From NCBI RefSeq assembly GCF_014534745.1, contig NZ_JACVVP010000036.1, positions 1-64,000 on the forward strand: DNA of 64,000 bases. Direction: 5' to 3'. Positions 26,466-35,217 of the stretch are shown here, piece by piece. This DNA is from Flammeovirga sp. EKP202. GTDB lineage: Bacteria; Bacteroidota; Bacteroidia; Cytophagales; Flammeovirgaceae. The translations under genes and the position numbers were made by a program. The notes under the pieces are model-generated. The model was not told where the DNA came from. It saw only the letters and a list, made by a program, of their open reading frames with translations, and made no database searches. Each line of letters opens with the position of its first letter. The first letter of the stretch is position 1.

Positions 26466-28020
26466 CTCTTGTCACACTCTTGTTCCTTCAACTTTCATAT
26501 TATTATTTTCTGGGCCAGCAATTTTATTTATGCTTCTTCCATTTACTGTATCTAAAGAGGATGACCACTTACTAGCTTTATACCGTCAAGAACGTATCAG
26601 AAAGTGCTATTCTGCCATACCTTTTTTCTTTATAAGTTATCTGATGATCATCTCTTACTATGTATTAGATGACTTTAGAGTATTTGAACCTTCCTCTCTT
26701 TTTACATTCAGTAGAATTCCTTCTATCATTTTTTCTTTAGTTTTAATCGTTCTTCGTTTTACAAATTCAAAAGACGGAAAACTAAAAAACTATTGGATTC
26801 CAATGTATACCGTCACCATTACCTCTATTATTTATAGTTTGTATGCCGTGGCTTTTCTCGCTTATGAGCAACCCGATTATTTTCTTTCGGGGTTATACGT
26901 TATTACTGGATTTCAATTTACGGCATTAATATATAGTATAATGCCCACCTCTGTTGCAATTGGTATTATCGGTGTTGGTGCCTCTACTTTTACAACCGCT
27001 ATTTACTATCAATACGGAGCTTTTTCCTCTTCTTATGATATTCCTAATTTCATTGCTGTCAGCATTATCAGTATCGTTGTACTTTTTGTCAAATACAACA
27101 ATACCTTCAGGCACTTTAAAAGTCATATTTTACTAAAGGAAGAAAAAACAAAATCGGACTCGTTGTTCCAATTGACTTTAGAGCAAAACGAAAAACTCCA
27201 ATCACAAAAAGAATTTATCAATCAACAAAAAGATATACTTTCCAACCATTACAATGATATGCAAGAAAGCTTGCAGTATGCACAACGCATTCAAAATGCT
27301 ATGCTGCCACTGCCTTTCTACAACGTTGAAAAGGTAAAGGAATATTTTAATTACTCTGCTCCCAAACATATTGTAAGTGGTGACTTTTACTGGTTTGGAA
27401 AATCCGAAAATGCTCAAATCATTGTTGTCGGTGATTGTACCGGACATGGCGTACCCGGTGCCTTAATGAGTATGTTGGGCATTTCTATTCTGAACCGTCT
27501 TGTTACACAAGAAAATGTAGATGATCCTCTCTATATTATTGAGAAAATGCACCTTCGTCTTAATACCTTATTACAACAAAACTCTACTCATAACAATGAT
27601 GGTATGGCTTTATCAGTCATCCGCGTGCCTCTTTACCATGACCAAAATAGTATTACTTTTTGTGGTGCTAAAAGCCCTGTTTTATTTGTAAAGAAAGAAG
27701 GAATAGAGTTTTATAGAGGAGGTCGTTACTATATCGGAGGAAATATTTCACCTATCAATAAATGCCAAAATATTACAATAGACATTGAGCCAGGTATGAT
27801 GATGTATTTGTATTCTGATGGGTTCAGAGATCAGTTTGGAGGTATTTTAGATAAAAAATACACTGGCAATCAATTCAGGTCTTTCTTACAGAAAATCGCA
27901 ACTGAACCAACTGCGATACAAAAGCAATTGTTGGATTCAGAATTCCTTAAATGGAAAAATGCCAAGGATGAAGATAATACTCAGGTGGATGATGTGTTGG
28001 TTGCTGGGTTCCGTTTTTGA
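26452..28020 (+). CDS. Membrane PP2C-type (SpoIIE) serine phosphatase
   Basis: 522 aa. About seven N-terminal membrane helices (to about 215), a coiled coil (about 225-275, LTLEQNEKLQSQKEFINQQ) and a C-terminal SpoIIE/PP2C phosphatase domain. Metal-binding signatures are SGDFYWF, VVGDCTGHGVPGALMS, LYSDGFRDQ and the terminal DDVLV. Such proteins dephosphorylate anti-sigma-antagonist or other regulators in response to membrane signals; no partner kinase is adjacent. The first codon is TTG 26452, overlapping the upstream gene by 14 bp. ATG at 26530 (residue 27) is the alternative but would cut the first helix. Confidence 0.88.
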   Translation: MAKNSSCHTLVPSTFILLFSGPAILFMLLPFTVSKEDDHLLALYRQERIRKCYSAIPFFFISYLMIISYYVLDDFRVFEPSSLFTFSRIPSIIFSLVLIVLRFTNSKDGKLKNYWIPMYTVTITSIIYSLYAVAFLAYEQPDYFLSGLYVITGFQFTALIYSIMPTSVAIGIIGVGASTFTTAIYYQYGAFSSSYDIPNFIAVSIISIVVLFVKYNNTFRHFKSHILLKEEKTKSDSLFQLTLEQNEKLQSQKEFINQQKDILSNHYNDMQESLQYAQRIQNAMLPLPFYNVEKVKEYFNYSAPKHIVSGDFYWFGKSENAQIIVVGDCTGHGVPGALMSMLGISILNRLVTQENVDDPLYIIEKMHLRLNTLLQQNSTHNNDGMALSVIRVPLYHDQNSITFCGAKSPVLFVKKEGIEFYRGGRYYIGGNISPINKCQNITIDIEPGMMMYLYSDGFRDQFGGILDKKYTGNQFRSFLQKIATEPTAIQKQLLDSEFLKWKNAKDEDNTQVDDVLVAGFRF

Positions 28021-28039
28021 TAGTAATAGTTCATAAGAC

Positions 28040-28470
28040 TGAATACATTGTAAACTAAATTTTAGTTAATTAATATAACTCCTTTTATGAAGGATTAATG
28101 GTAGTGTATTATGGTTCGCGAGGACGTTTTACTAAAACGTCCCTACACCACTGCATTTTAGAAGATAATTATAAAACCTTTGTCTTTTGATATGTAATCA
28201 GATAATCATTTAGTAGTCTCCCCCTCGGCCTTGAAGGGAAAAGCGTTAAGAATTTCATGGAATGAGCCGTTAAAAATGATTTTGCTGTTTGAGCGCAGCG
28301 AGTTTAAAATCATTTAGGCGAGAGAAATGGAATTTAGCTTTTGACTTCTAAGCCTTGAATTTTTTGCTTCGTTTTTGTTTCAAGACAAAAATGAAGAGGA
28401 AAGAAGCTTGGAAGTTAATTCTATAAATGCTTGCAGAAAGGTCGATTGAAAGTTGACGATAATTTAGTAT
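28040..28470 (+). mobile_element. ~430-bp element with terminal inverted repeats (A family), copy 5
   Basis: Reverse-complement counterpart of 13494-13937: ACATTGTAAACTAAATTTTA at the left, REP hairpin, then A block (28212-28440) and a degraded right end (GATAATTTAGTATAAG). Nothing else is seen in 28021-28692 except hairpins at 28536-28575 and 28643-28681. Confidence 0.75.
28122..28142. repeat. REP-like palindrome with compensatory changes
   Basis: GGACGTTTTA-C-TAAAACGTCC. Compared with the GGACGTTGCA-T-TGCAACGTCC copy, both arms changed together so pairing is preserved. Confidence 0.75.
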
Positions 28471-28535
28471 AAGTACTAAGACAAAATTATATACCACTAA
28501 TTCTATTTATTATTTTGCGATTACTTCCTTTAAAA

Positions 28536-28575
28536 AACGCTAAATAGAACCACTATTCATACGTTTTTTAGCGTT
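28536..28575. terminator. Hairpin with flanking A/T tracts
   Basis: AACGCTAAA (28536-28544) pairs with TTTAGCGTT (28567-28575); an A tract precedes and a T tract lies inside the right arm. Could stop transcripts entering the gap from either side. Confidence 0.5.
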
Positions 28576-28642
28576 GTACTCCCAAAAAATAAATAAGAAT
28601 TAGTTATCATTTATTTTTGACTTAGTACTTACAATGTAATAA

Positions 28643-28681
28643 AGGATAAGGAAATCAGATGGACTTCTTCCCTCATCCTTC
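28643..28681 (-). terminator. Probable terminator of GH43-like gene
   Basis: AAGGAT...GGAA pairs with TTCC...ATCCTT, an interrupted stem just after the stop at 28693. Read on the minus strand, the T tract precedes the stem rather than follows it, so support is modest. Confidence 0.4.
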
Positions 28682-28692
28682 TTTTTACAATT

Positions 28693-30084
28693 TTAGTGAA
28701 TCATAATTTGATCAATCTCCCATTTCCCTTCATTCACACCCACTGCAGGCTGTAGTGCCACTTGCATAATTCTTGATTTTATATCTGAAAATTCCGCTAG
28801 ATCTATAGTGTATGTTTTGAATTCACTTTGATTGGGAGTAATTGGAATACTAACCCACTGCTGAGCACTCCAATCCAGCTGTCCTGTACCTGTTTTCCAG
28901 AAACCTCTCCCCTCATCTCTAGAATAAATTGCAAATTTCATTTCTTCTGCCTTCGTATTATTTTTTATTTGGAAAGTTACTTTCGAACAAAGATCAGACT
29001 GCGTATATAGCCAAGGAGCACTTTGAATAGTTGCATTATTTTCATCAATTTCTCCCTTAATTTTACCTTCATCATAGACCACTTTTGTGCCATTGAGTGC
29101 CATCCACCCCATCGTACTTTTCTTAAATTGGAAAGGCCTTCCTGGAGCAGGATACATTCGGTCATCTTCAGGAATCAAAATGGTATTGTCTTGATTAAAA
29201 AATACTGGTTTTAAGCTTGCTCCTCTGTAAAAAGCACTGATATCATGATTTTCTTGTAAAACATACAATTGTCCATCAGTCCATTCGAAAAAGCTCGTAT
29301 GACCTCCTTCCAAAAAGGCGCCTTGAAATTCATAAGGACCGTAAAGATTTTTAGCCATAGCGTACTTGTCACCATACACCAGATAATACCAATCTCCTCT
29401 TTTAAATAAAGTCGACTTATCACTCACTCTCACTTTTTTACCTTCCTTCGTTTGTACCAAGATAGGTTGAGGTTCTGTGGTAAGCGATTTCATATCCTCT
29501 GAAAGTGTAGCCATATAATAAGTTCCACTACCAAAACAGATCGTATAAACGCCATCTTCTTCAAAAATTTCAGGATCATAAGGCGACTCTTTTATGATAT
29601 CTGTTGGAAGTAAGGGTTCACCAAGTAAATCTTTGTACTCACCGTCTATTTGATCAGCTGCAGCCACACCTGTATTATGATATCGATTAGAGAAAAACCA
29701 ATAATACTTGCCATTTCTCTCGCAGATGTCCCCAGCAAAACAATTGGGTAAATCACCTATATATAAATCTTTAGGGTGAATGCTCCTATGGTATTCCCAA
29801 TCTTTCAAATTAGTAGTGGACCATACTTCCCATCTATCCATGGGGAAAGAAGTCATAGGATGCCAAGTCTGATCGTGTCCACAGATGATATAAAGTGTAT
29901 CTCCTTTCATCAGAGCATGTGGATCTGCCATACCATGCTCCTCTACAATTACATCTATCTTCAGTGCATCGGGGTTAATCCCATAGGTAAGTTGAGGAGA
30001 TTTTTGGGATGTTGAACACCCTACAAAAATACAAACCATCAAAAGGGGTAGTAGTCTCACAAAATCTTTTAAATAATCACTCAT
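28693..30084 (-). CDS. GH43-like glycoside hydrolase lipoprotein
   Basis: 463 aa, type II signal peptide (Cys23 in CIFVGCS). A five-bladed beta-propeller of glycoside hydrolase family 43 type carries the three expected acids: Asp54 in MADPHALMKGDTLY (base), Asp170 in ESPYDPEIFEEDG (pKa modulator) and Glu259 in FLEGGHTSFFEW (acid). A C-terminal beta-sandwich (about 355-463, TFQIKNNTKAEEMKF) probably binds carbohydrate. GH43 enzymes remove arabinose, xylose or galactose side chains. Substrate is not clear and no SusC/SusD pair is adjacent. ATG start at 30084; monocistronic. Confidence 0.85.
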   Translation of the reverse strand: MSDYLKDFVRLLPLLMVCIFVGCSTSQKSPQLTYGINPDALKIDVIVEEHGMADPHALMKGDTLYIICGHDQTWHPMTSFPMDRWEVWSTTNLKDWEYHRSIHPKDLYIGDLPNCFAGDICERNGKYYWFFSNRYHNTGVAAADQIDGEYKDLLGEPLLPTDIIKESPYDPEIFEEDGVYTICFGSGTYYMATLSEDMKSLTTEPQPILVQTKEGKKVRVSDKSTLFKRGDWYYLVYGDKYAMAKNLYGPYEFQGAFLEGGHTSFFEWTDGQLYVLQENHDISAFYRGASLKPVFFNQDNTILIPEDDRMYPAPGRPFQFKKSTMGWMALNGTKVVYDEGKIKGEIDENNATIQSAPWLYTQSDLCSKVTFQIKNNTKAEEMKFAIYSRDEGRGFWKTGTGQLDWSAQQWVSIPITPNQSEFKTYTIDLAEFSDIKSRIMQVALQPAVGVNEGKWEIDQIMIH

Positions 30085-30242
30085 TTTATTTACATCATTA
30101 CATTAAGAAAATAATGTCTTCAAAATAAAAAGGAGCATACAAAAAATAGGGTGAGGTATTTACAAACCACCTTAGTTCGCCTTAATTTAGCCACCACTTT
30201 AACGGGTAATCCATAAGTTCTATCTTACAAACCGCAACCTCT

Positions 30243-30365
30243 GTGGCTCTGAATACTTTGTAAACCAATTTTTCAAATGTTCATGATATTTGGAAATCAG
30301 GAGGTTTCTGATGACCTGAAGAGCACTGATGACACTTTCGTTTAACATTCGCACCATTGAGCTCT
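30243..30365 (+). repeat. Truncated dispersed element with E-type hairpin
   Basis: ATACTTTGTAAACCAATTTT (terminal-repeat-like) followed by GGAAATCAGGAGGTTTCTGA and TTTAACATTCGCACC. The A block is absent. It occupies the 343-bp gap 30085-30427, in which no gene is seen. Confidence 0.65.
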
Positions 30366-30427
30366 ATATCATTTTAGTTTGGTAGGAATATCCTTAAAGA
30401 TAGCTGAAACCTCGATTGATAATTTAA

Positions 30428-30649
30428 TTACAATATTTCTACCACTTTCACTATCTCATCCAGCCTTACCTTCTCCCCATTATCAAGTACGGCATATTCT
30501 ACTTTTTCCTCTACAACAAGCGTTTTTATCACTGCTTTAATCTCACGTTCTTTTAATTGAAAATGAAGAGGTGTTTTATGCATGGCCCATATTTCATACT
30601 GATCATAAGTGGCACATGCTATGGGTTGATAACTTTTATTTTCTGACAT
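30428..30649 (-). CDS. Rof-like Rho-binding antiterminator homologue
   Basis: 73 aa. The pattern YQPIACATYDQYEIWAM...LHFQLKE...VEYAVLDNGEKVRLDEI matches the Rof/YaeO family (PF07073), small Sm-like proteins that in Enterobacteria bind Rho and inhibit termination. Length is normal. Whether Rho inhibition applies in Bacteroidota is not shown. ATG start at 30649. Monocistronic, upstream of no obvious partner. Confidence 0.75.
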   Translation of the reverse strand: MSENKSYQPIACATYDQYEIWAMHKTPLHFQLKEREIKAVIKTLVVEEKVEYAVLDNGEKVRLDEIVKVVEIL

Positions 30650-30850
30650 CTTTGTACGTTTTTTAATAAGTAGTAATCGTATCCAATAACTGACAAAACC
30701 TACCTATAATTTCATCATAAAAAAGCGGAAAATATAGTTTTTACTCCACACCTTCCGCTTTATAAAATTTTCTTTCTTCAAGGTTTAGATAAAAGTCTAA
30801 AAAGGATTTGTAACCTCCTCTCCATTTTCTTCTCCTTCCTTGATAAAAAA

Positions 30851-31357
30851 CTACTGAGTAACAACAACCACTTCTTCTTTACGGATTTCTTCTTGTCGTT
30901 TTCCCTCATACTTCAATGCTTTTCTCATACCCAAGGCATACCCCAAATGTACTCCTTCGTGTACATTATTAAATTCCACAGCTTCTGCCACTGTGTGAAC
31001 TCTAACACCAAGACCTGTCACATACGATTGGTATTTTCTAAAAATACCTGTTACCTGATCTTCATCTAATTTCTCCAATAGATAAAGTGCCAAGTACTTC
31101 AGTTCATTGACTTCGTCTTCAGAAAGGCTTCGTTCTGGTTTTGATCCTTTACGGAACATCTTGATCCATTTCTTGTCCATTGGTGGCGTCAGGCCAGAAA
31201 GGCCATAAGTAAGCAGTTGATGGGTGACTATTGCGTGTCCGAAATTCCAAATGATGTTGTTGTTGTATCCAACAGGAATAGTATTTAATTCCTCTACAGA
31301 GAATTGATTAATAAACTCAATAAATCTCTTGCGTAATTTTCTAGTAGTGTTCAACAT
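30851..31357 (-). CDS. DinB-like metal-dependent four-helix-bundle protein
   Basis: 168 aa, predicted four-helix bundle of the DinB/YfiT type. Candidate metal-ligand histidines are at IWNFGHAIVTHQLL (about 47-60) and NVHEGVHLGYALGMRKAL (about 131-148), the normal two-site spacing of the family. Members often act as thiol transferases or hydrolases; the specific reaction cannot be told. ATG start at 31357. The C-terminal EEIRKEEVVVVTQ tail is disordered-looking. Confidence 0.85.
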   Translation of the reverse strand: MLNTTRKLRKRFIEFINQFSVEELNTIPVGYNNNIIWNFGHAIVTHQLLTYGLSGLTPPMDKKWIKMFRKGSKPERSLSEDEVNELKYLALYLLEKLDEDQVTGIFRKYQSYVTGLGVRVHTVAEAVEFNNVHEGVHLGYALGMRKALKYEGKRQEEIRKEEVVVVTQ

Positions 31358-31530
31358 GAAATAGATCCTTAGGGATGATAGTACTGCGTTATGTTGACTG
31401 AATTTACAAAAAAAAGATAGGACTTTTAAAGTATTTTAAGAAAAAAAATAAAGGTCTTGCAACACAATTTTGTATTACAAGACCCTGATATTGTACTTTT
31501 TATATAGAATCATAACTGGCTGAAAGAAGG

Positions 31531-31896
31531 TTAGTTTTGATGCATATTACATGTTTCCAATAGAATAATTCGATCCATGTACGCATTTATCTCTTCCTCC
31601 ACATTATATTTTAAGTCTTTGCTAAATTGGATATTCACAAGACGATCTAATTCTTCTTGTAAATCCGCAATTTTTGATTTTAAAGAAACTCTTCTGTTTA
31701 ACTCCTCAATAATCGCCTCTAAATGCGGCACATTGTGGGCAGTTATAAATACCTTCAATTCCTCTTGATCATCTGGTGCTAACCCCTCATGCGCAATACG
31801 TGCTAACTTCAACCCCTCTACTAGATCTGCAGAACTAATATATTCGTAGAATTTTTCCTTTAAAATTTCTGATAGAAAAGATGATGAGATATTCAT
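31531..31896 (-). CDS. Hypothetical helical protein
   Basis: 121 aa, almost entirely helical and charged, with a probable coiled coil around residues 65-95 (RRVSLKSKIADLQEELDRL). No family is recognised. ATG start at 31896; codon use resembles neighbouring genes. Monocistronic between the DinB-like gene and the UmuC region. Confidence 0.7.
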   Translation of the reverse strand: MNISSSFLSEILKEKFYEYISSADLVEGLKLARIAHEGLAPDDQEELKVFITAHNVPHLEAIIEELNRRVSLKSKIADLQEELDRLVNIQFSKDLKYNVEEEINAYMDRIILLETCNMHQN

Positions 31897-32251
31897 AGTA
31901 TTTGTTCCTTAAGTATTACAATGCTTTCATTTCTTACACATTAACTACTTCAGCAATGAAATGGGTTAATAATGTTTACTTTATTTTTAAACTCCTAAGT
32001 GCCTCATAGCGTTCGATTTATTGATTTGCATTAACAATTAACTTTGAGAAATAGATTAGAACATCTGAATTTTAATACACTTTTAACTCGTTTTTCGTCA
32101 ACTACCAAATTACATTTCTACAAACTTTCAAAGCCGATGAAAGCATTACCATACTAATGGGTAGAATGGTCACTGGTACGAATGTTAAGCAATAGCGATG
32201 TAACTTGTAGACGACAGAAATCTCCTGATTTCTAAAAACCTTATAAAATAA

Positions 32252-32282
32252 AAAAGAGCTCCGCAAAGCAAAGCTCTTTTCC
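32252..32282. terminator. Terminator-like hairpin
   Basis: AAAAGAGCT and AGCTCTTTT pair around a CCGCAAAGCAA loop, with A and T tracts on the two sides. Could work in either direction. Confidence 0.6.
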
Positions 32283-32647
32283 AACCCAAAAACTAACTAT
32301 TTCTCATTGCTATAATCTTTAATGACTGATTTACTCAATACAATCATTTTTATATCTTCAATTCAAAATGAAGCAATCACTCACTTTAAATATTATGCTC
32401 TTTTGTGTTTCCTATATCTTATACACCTCACCCCACTTTCCCCCTACCTTTTTTATAATAAACAAATGTTAATTTTAATCTTTTTTTTACTACACATTCA
32501 AAGTCAGTATTTTACATATCACTTTTCTTTAAAAATTTTTGATAAAAAGAAATTAATTTATCTAATCCGTCCCTTTTCAATTCAGTATCATAGAGATAGA
32601 ATGATATAACATTAAAAATTATTTAATGATTATTTTTTAAACATAAA

Positions 32648-32677
32648 TTGATTAATAAATAAACATTACTATATTTA
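32648..32677 (+). promoter_or_regulatory. Probable umuC promoter
   Basis: TTG (32648-32650), 19 bp, then TATATTTA (32670-32677), one mismatch from the Bacteroidota TTG/TAnnTTTG consensus. It lies about 70 bp before the start codon. No obvious LexA box is seen. Confidence 0.4.
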
Positions 32678-32747
32678 CAACTGCTCTCCCTTTAGCAATT
32701 AGACACTATCAAAAAATATCGATTCAACATTTAAAGGAAATTAGAAA

Positions 32748-34046
32748 ATGACAAGAGACTTGTTAGGGAGACCTCAACATAAATATGCACTCATTGATTG
32801 TAATAGTTTTTATGCATCATGTGAAATTGTTTTCAGACCCGATTTGGAAGATAAACCCGTAGTTGTGCTTTCCAATAATGATGGGTGCGTAATTGCTGGC
32901 AATAAAAAAGCGAAAGCACTCGGCTTTAAGATGGGAACACCTTTCTTTAAAATGAAATCTGTAATGCAAAAGCAAGAAGTGGCCGTTTTCTCTTCGAATT
33001 ACGCACTGTATGCTAGTTTATCACAACGTATCATGGCATTATTGAGACAATATGGTTCTGCTATTGAAGTCTATTCTATTGATGAGGCTTTTCTGGACCT
33101 TACAAATACTGAAGAAACCACTGGTATTGGAACATTAATCCGGGAAAACATCAAAAAACAGACAGGTGTTCCAGTAGCGGTTGGGATTGGAAGTACGAAA
33201 ACCTTGGCAAAACTAGCCAACCACATTGCCAAAAAAGATCCTAACTTCCCAGGAGTTTGTGAGCTAAGGTCTTATCAGGAAGATATAAAATACATTGCAC
33301 ATTGGCCCATTGATGAACTTTGGGGAATTGGTCGGCAGCACTGCAAATCATTACAAGAGCATAATGTATTTACTATTGGCAGCTTTATGGAACTTCCAGA
33401 AGCTTATATTAAGAAGAAATGGCATGCGCCTGTTTGGCGTATCTATAAGGAACTACAAGGCGTTAGGTGCCATAGCTTTAAAGAAAGACCTCCTGCAAAA
33501 CAAGGTATAGGTACTGCTAGAACATTTGCCCAACCTATCAATGATTGGTATAAGCTGAAAGAGATCATGTGTGGTTTTGTGGCTTCAGTGACAGAAAAGC
33601 TTCGGAAACAACATAGCCTAACACAACAAATTTCTGTTTTTGTAATGACAGATAAACACAGAGAGCAAAATCACTACTATGCCAGTGAGAAAATTACATT
33701 AGATGTTCCAACCGATGACACCGCCATCTTAATAAAAATAATGACGGTTTTGTTAAAAAAAGTTTTCAAAGCAAAACATAACTATAAAAAAGCAGGAGTA
33801 CATCTTATGAAAATCACACCTAATCAGTCTTTTCAACAGACACTAAACAATGTGCACGACAGTAATAAGGTTGAAAAAAAATTTCATCTATTAGGCACGC
33901 TAGATCGTATTAACAGAAAGTATGGAAAAAACACCTTAGTCTTTGCTTCTCAACGGTTATCGGCTCGTCAGCCTTTTGACATGAAACAAGAAAATAAATC
34001 CCAGAAATTCACAACAAATATTAACGAAATTGCTTTTGTACGATAA
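32748..34046 (+). CDS. umuC: Y-family DNA polymerase V catalytic subunit UmuC
   Basis: 432 aa, normal UmuC length. Catalytic residues are present: Asp17 in [13 protein letters not shown] and Asp112-Glu113 in [11 protein letters not shown]. Palm, finger and thumb regions are complete, followed by helix-hairpin-helix ([15 protein letters not shown]) and the UmuC-specific C-terminal domain. It performs error-prone translesion synthesis during DNA damage. UmuC normally needs processed UmuD; no umuD is adjacent in this window, so the partner must be elsewhere or absent. ATG start at 32748. The first seven codons (MTRDLLG) precede the core domain. Confidence 0.95.
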   Translation: MTRDLLGRPQHKYALIDCNSFYASCEIVFRPDLEDKPVVVLSNNDGCVIAGNKKAKALGFKMGTPFFKMKSVMQKQEVAVFSSNYALYASLSQRIMALLRQYGSAIEVYSIDEAFLDLTNTEETTGIGTLIRENIKKQTGVPVAVGIGSTKTLAKLANHIAKKDPNFPGVCELRSYQEDIKYIAHWPIDELWGIGRQHCKSLQEHNVFTIGSFMELPEAYIKKKWHAPVWRIYKELQGVRCHSFKERPPAKQGIGTARTFAQPINDWYKLKEIMCGFVASVTEKLRKQHSLTQQISVFVMTDKHREQNHYYASEKITLDVPTDDTAILIKIMTVLLKKVFKAKHNYKKAGVHLMKITPNQSFQQTLNNVHDSNKVEKKFHLLGTLDRINRKYGKNTLVFASQRLSARQPFDMKQENKSQKFTTNINEIAFVR

Positions 34047-34299
34047 TTTTACTAGAAATAACCAAGGAAGTATACACAATTTAGGTAGTTTGAAGCATTT
34101 AAAAGTGGACTTTTATAACATAAACAAGAAAAACATTACGTAAGCCTCAACTTTTTCTATCAAATGCATTGCATAATTATAGGATTTTACTGACATTTGT
34201 AATGTACATTTCTAAGAAGGAGTTAAAAGGTACTAAAGTTTAGTTCTTAAGGGAACAAAAAGTACAGAAATTCAGTTAGATAAGTACGAAACAAAAAAA

Positions 34300-34415
34300 G
34301 TCATAAAAGTACTCTTGATTTATCATCAAGAGGATATTTATAAAGAACTCATTTTTAATTGGTTTTAGTTTTTAGCTAAGTTGTTAAAGGTCCTGCTCTA
34401 TGAGCACGACCTTTT
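34300..34415 (+). ncRNA. Candidate small RNA ending in terminator
   Basis: Hairpin CTCTTGAT-TTATC-ATCAAGAG (34313-34333), then AT-rich sequence and a strong Rho-independent terminator (AAAGGTC...TGCTC-TAT-GAGCA...GACCTTT plus T tract, 34386-34415). The terminator is over 340 bp past the umuC stop, with no open frame between, so an independent short transcript is plausible; it could also be the long umuC 3' UTR. The rest of 34047-34511 shows nothing else apart from the next terminator. Confidence 0.35.
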
Positions 34416-34420
34416 TCTTT
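34386..34420 (+). terminator. Strong Rho-independent terminator
   Basis: AAAGGTCCTGCTC and GAGCACGACCTTT pair around a 3-nt loop with one mismatch, followed by TTTCTTTTT. It ends whatever transcript crosses 34047-34385. Confidence 0.8.
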
Positions 34421-34455
34421 TTATGATATTTTAAGAAATAGAACCCAATAAAAAA

Positions 34456-34485
34456 GGCCTAAACCCTATTTCATGGATTTAGACC
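34456..34485 (-). terminator. Terminator of TetR-family gene
   Basis: On the minus strand AGGTCTAAA pairs with TTTAGGCCT, followed by TTTTTTATT. It lies about 27 bp after the stop at 34512. Confidence 0.75.
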
Positions 34486-34511
34486 TCCCTTTTGCAACAC
34501 ACTAGTAATAC

Positions 34512-35000
34512 TTATTGTAATCCTTTTGTCAGGTACTCAATGATTACTTCGTGTTCTACTTTTATATCTCTTGCAAGCATTGATTGTGCTCCTAACATTA
34601 CAGTACCAGCAAAAATCATCTTGTTGACATCCCCATCAAAAAGCGACATATACGCATCTCGTATGTATCTCATAAACGGGTTTGCCCCTCTTCCTTTTGA
34701 TTCTAAAAACTGAATGAGAATTTGATTGTCATAGAAGAAGTCAATTTCAAAACGATAGAAGGCAGCGATTGTTTGTTCTAATTCTTGGTATTGCTTGGCT
34801 TTTCTTTCACCAATAAGCTTTACGATCTCATCTACCAAGCCGTATTCACCATCAAAGCGAGTATAAAAAACCTTGGTAGTTGTACCACAGTGTGCCGCTA
34901 ATTTTCTTAAAGACCACTCCCCACCATCTAAAACATACTGTATAGTCATCTCAACCATGGATTCTTTAGAGGGAGCCGCATTTTTTCGAGTTTTAATCAT
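34512..35000 (-). CDS. TetR/AcrR-family transcriptional regulator
   Basis: 162 aa, on the short side for the family. The N-terminal helix-turn-helix (about 12-55: TIQYVLDGGEWSLRKLAAHCG then TTTKVFYTRFDGEYGLVDEI) is clear. The helical C-terminal ligand domain is compact. The target is unknown; it diverges from prmC and may regulate itself. ATG start at 35000. A lysine/arginine-rich start (MIKTRKNAAPSK) precedes the first helix. Confidence 0.85.
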   Translation of the reverse strand: MIKTRKNAAPSKESMVEMTIQYVLDGGEWSLRKLAAHCGTTTKVFYTRFDGEYGLVDEIVKLIGERKAKQYQELEQTIAAFYRFEIDFFYDNQILIQFLESKGRGANPFMRYIRDAYMSLFDGDVNKMIFAGTVMLGAQSMLARDIKVEHEVIIEYLTKGLQ

Positions 35001-35217
35001 TTTCGTACTTTTCGTGCTAATTATTTAATTCGTAGTATTGTGACAGTCATATGAAAAAATGAAACATCGTTTCAAATATGATATTTTTTCAGGAAAAAAC
35101 AAGTGACTTTAGGCAAAACAAACAAGTTCATAAAGCGTTTTAAGTCCTGTTAAGAAGTCATTAACAAAAAAAGTGGAAGACAATAAATAGTTTTGCAATA
35201 AAAAGAAAAACAAATCT

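Larger units (their letters stand above)
31897..32747. other. AT-rich intergenic region upstream of umuC
   Basis: Contains a partial dispersed element with an E-type block (32100-32240, CGAATGTTAAGCAATAGCGA, AGAAATCTCCTGATTTCT), a terminator hairpin (32252-32282) and a probable umuC promoter. A 95-codon plus-strand frame at 32322-32609 is very rich in Phe/Tyr/Ile/Leu and looks like chance translation of AT-rich DNA. No convincing gene is seen. Confidence 0.6.

Noticed and set aside
32322-32609. 95-aa hydrophobic open frame before umuC
   Set aside because: Composition is that of translated AT-rich DNA, with no family resemblance, and it overlaps the probable umuC promoter upstream zone.
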